From Gammaproteobacteria bacterium (lineage in GTDB: Bacteria > Pseudomonadota > Gammaproteobacteria > Xanthomonadales > Marinicellaceae), in contig JAJRQG010000045.1 of assembly GCA_024280395.1 (NCBI GenBank), positions 1 to 35,132 of the forward strand: DNA of 35,132 bases, given 5' to 3'. Shown piece by piece: positions 34,735 through 35,132 of this stretch; the first letter of the stretch is position 1; each line of letters begins with the position of its first letter. The position numbers were made by a program, and so were the translations under genes. The notes below the pieces were generated by a model. It saw nothing but the letters and a program-made list of their open reading frames with translations, was not told the DNA's origin and made no database searches.

Positions 34735-35034
34735 ATGATTATGTCTATGGATAGTACAGATCAATCACAGGCTCCAGTTGAAGCGGAGAGAAGACTAGCG
34801 CCAAAAATGGAGAGGACATACCAGTTGGATATGTTTCAGACTTTTATCGGTGATAAAAATGTTTATCCGGAGCTTTCAAATTTATTTATGCTCTGGGATC
34901 GTCTGCCAAAGTATTCAATTTCTATGAAGCAACAAGAAATTTGGAGAAAGGAAAATAAATTTCATATAGTCATCTTTGAAATTGAAATAGATGATGTCAA
35001 CACCGGTCCAAAACTGAGCCACTTCACCAGTTGA
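34735..35034 (+). pseudogene. Element gene truncated by an IS-like end
   Basis: The frame opens at ATG 34735 (other ATGs at 34741 and 34747). The first 86 or so residues look natural: APKMERTYQLDMFQTFIGD and LFMLWDRLPKYSISMKQQEI. The last 13 residues (from VNTGPKLSHFTS) are encoded by the putative IS terminus beginning at 34995, so the original 3' end is missing or displaced. In P4-like islands this slot often holds a replication or regulatory gene, but I do not recognise the family. Confidence 0.55.
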
Positions 35035-35132
35035 AAAGTGAGCCACTAATATTTTAATAATTTATCTTAATTCAAGTTTGTTTCATATGACCCTCCTTAA
35101 AAAAAACGCCCGTAGGGTGCAGGTGCACGGAT
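34995..35132. mobile_element. Putative IS21-like terminus (continues past window)
   Basis: From TGTCAACACCGGTC at 34995 the sequence changes character. It contains two spaced copies of a GTGGCTCA-type motif, read on plus as AACTGAGCCACTT (near 35011-35023) and AAGTGAGCCACTA (near 35035-35047). A 5' TG and multiple internal subterminal repeats are features of IS21-family ends. On the minus strand a CCC-TAC-GGG hairpin followed by eight T (near 35100-35118) resembles a terminator. No transposase is inside the window, so family assignment is tentative. Confidence 0.5.

Overview
The window is AT-rich chromosomal DNA that reads as a gammaproteobacterium. The main grounds are an rnhB-dnaE junction, a 1161-residue DnaE of the E. 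coli type, and SerA, YqhD and PrkB-like proteins that resemble their E. coli counterparts. DUF1800/DUF1501 genes, 'SGQG' secreted proteins and an IPTL-like sorting tail would suit a marine Marinicella/Xanthomonadales-like lineage, but that placement is inference. No rRNA or intact tRNA gene was seen.

Layout. 1-3698: end of rnhB and complete dnaE. 3699-4051: gap with nine perfect copies of a 7-bp repeat, followed by a secreted protein of unknown function (4052-4798). 4868-8662: surface or small-molecule modification block with two SAM methyltransferases, a sulfotransferase and a polysaccharide-deacetylase-like protein. 8648-13343 (minus strand): Calvin-cycle-type operon tkt-fba-cbbY-prk, with no RuBisCO in view. 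13496-17309: methionine operon with a SAM-I-type riboswitch, a short Met-rich leader ORF, possible attenuator hairpins, a MetX-homoserine dehydrogenase fusion and MetZ. 17314-17456: MITE-like element. 17463-19841 (minus): YeiH-family transporter and SerA. 19899-21275: D-2-hydroxyglutarate dehydrogenase-like flavoprotein divergent from serA. 21321-21851: exported protein with a sorting-like tail. 21844-23023 (minus): second SAM-I-type riboswitch ahead of two half-size YeeE/YedE sulfur transporters. 23100-24254: yqhD. 24434-28377 (minus): four-gene export operon (two 'SGQG' proteins, DUF1800, DUF1501). 28641-30647 (minus): S9 peptidase. 30920-31627: Sel1-like protein. 31891-end: integrated element with a possible tRNA-derived att remnant, P4-type integrase, a hypothetical protein, an AlpA-like regulator and a gene cut by what looks like an IS21-like end.

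How the genes fit together. Sulfur assimilation is the clearest theme. Two SAM-sensing leaders, about 9 kb apart and on opposite strands, appear to control homoserine activation and sulfhydrylation (metX-hom, metZ) and sulfur-compound uptake (the YeeE/YedE pair). This would make both respond to the same SAM signal. SerA and the D-2-hydroxyglutarate dehydrogenase form a second functional pair. The tkt-fba-cbbY-prk operon points to CO2 fixation, but the window alone cannot show whether the organism has RuBisCO.
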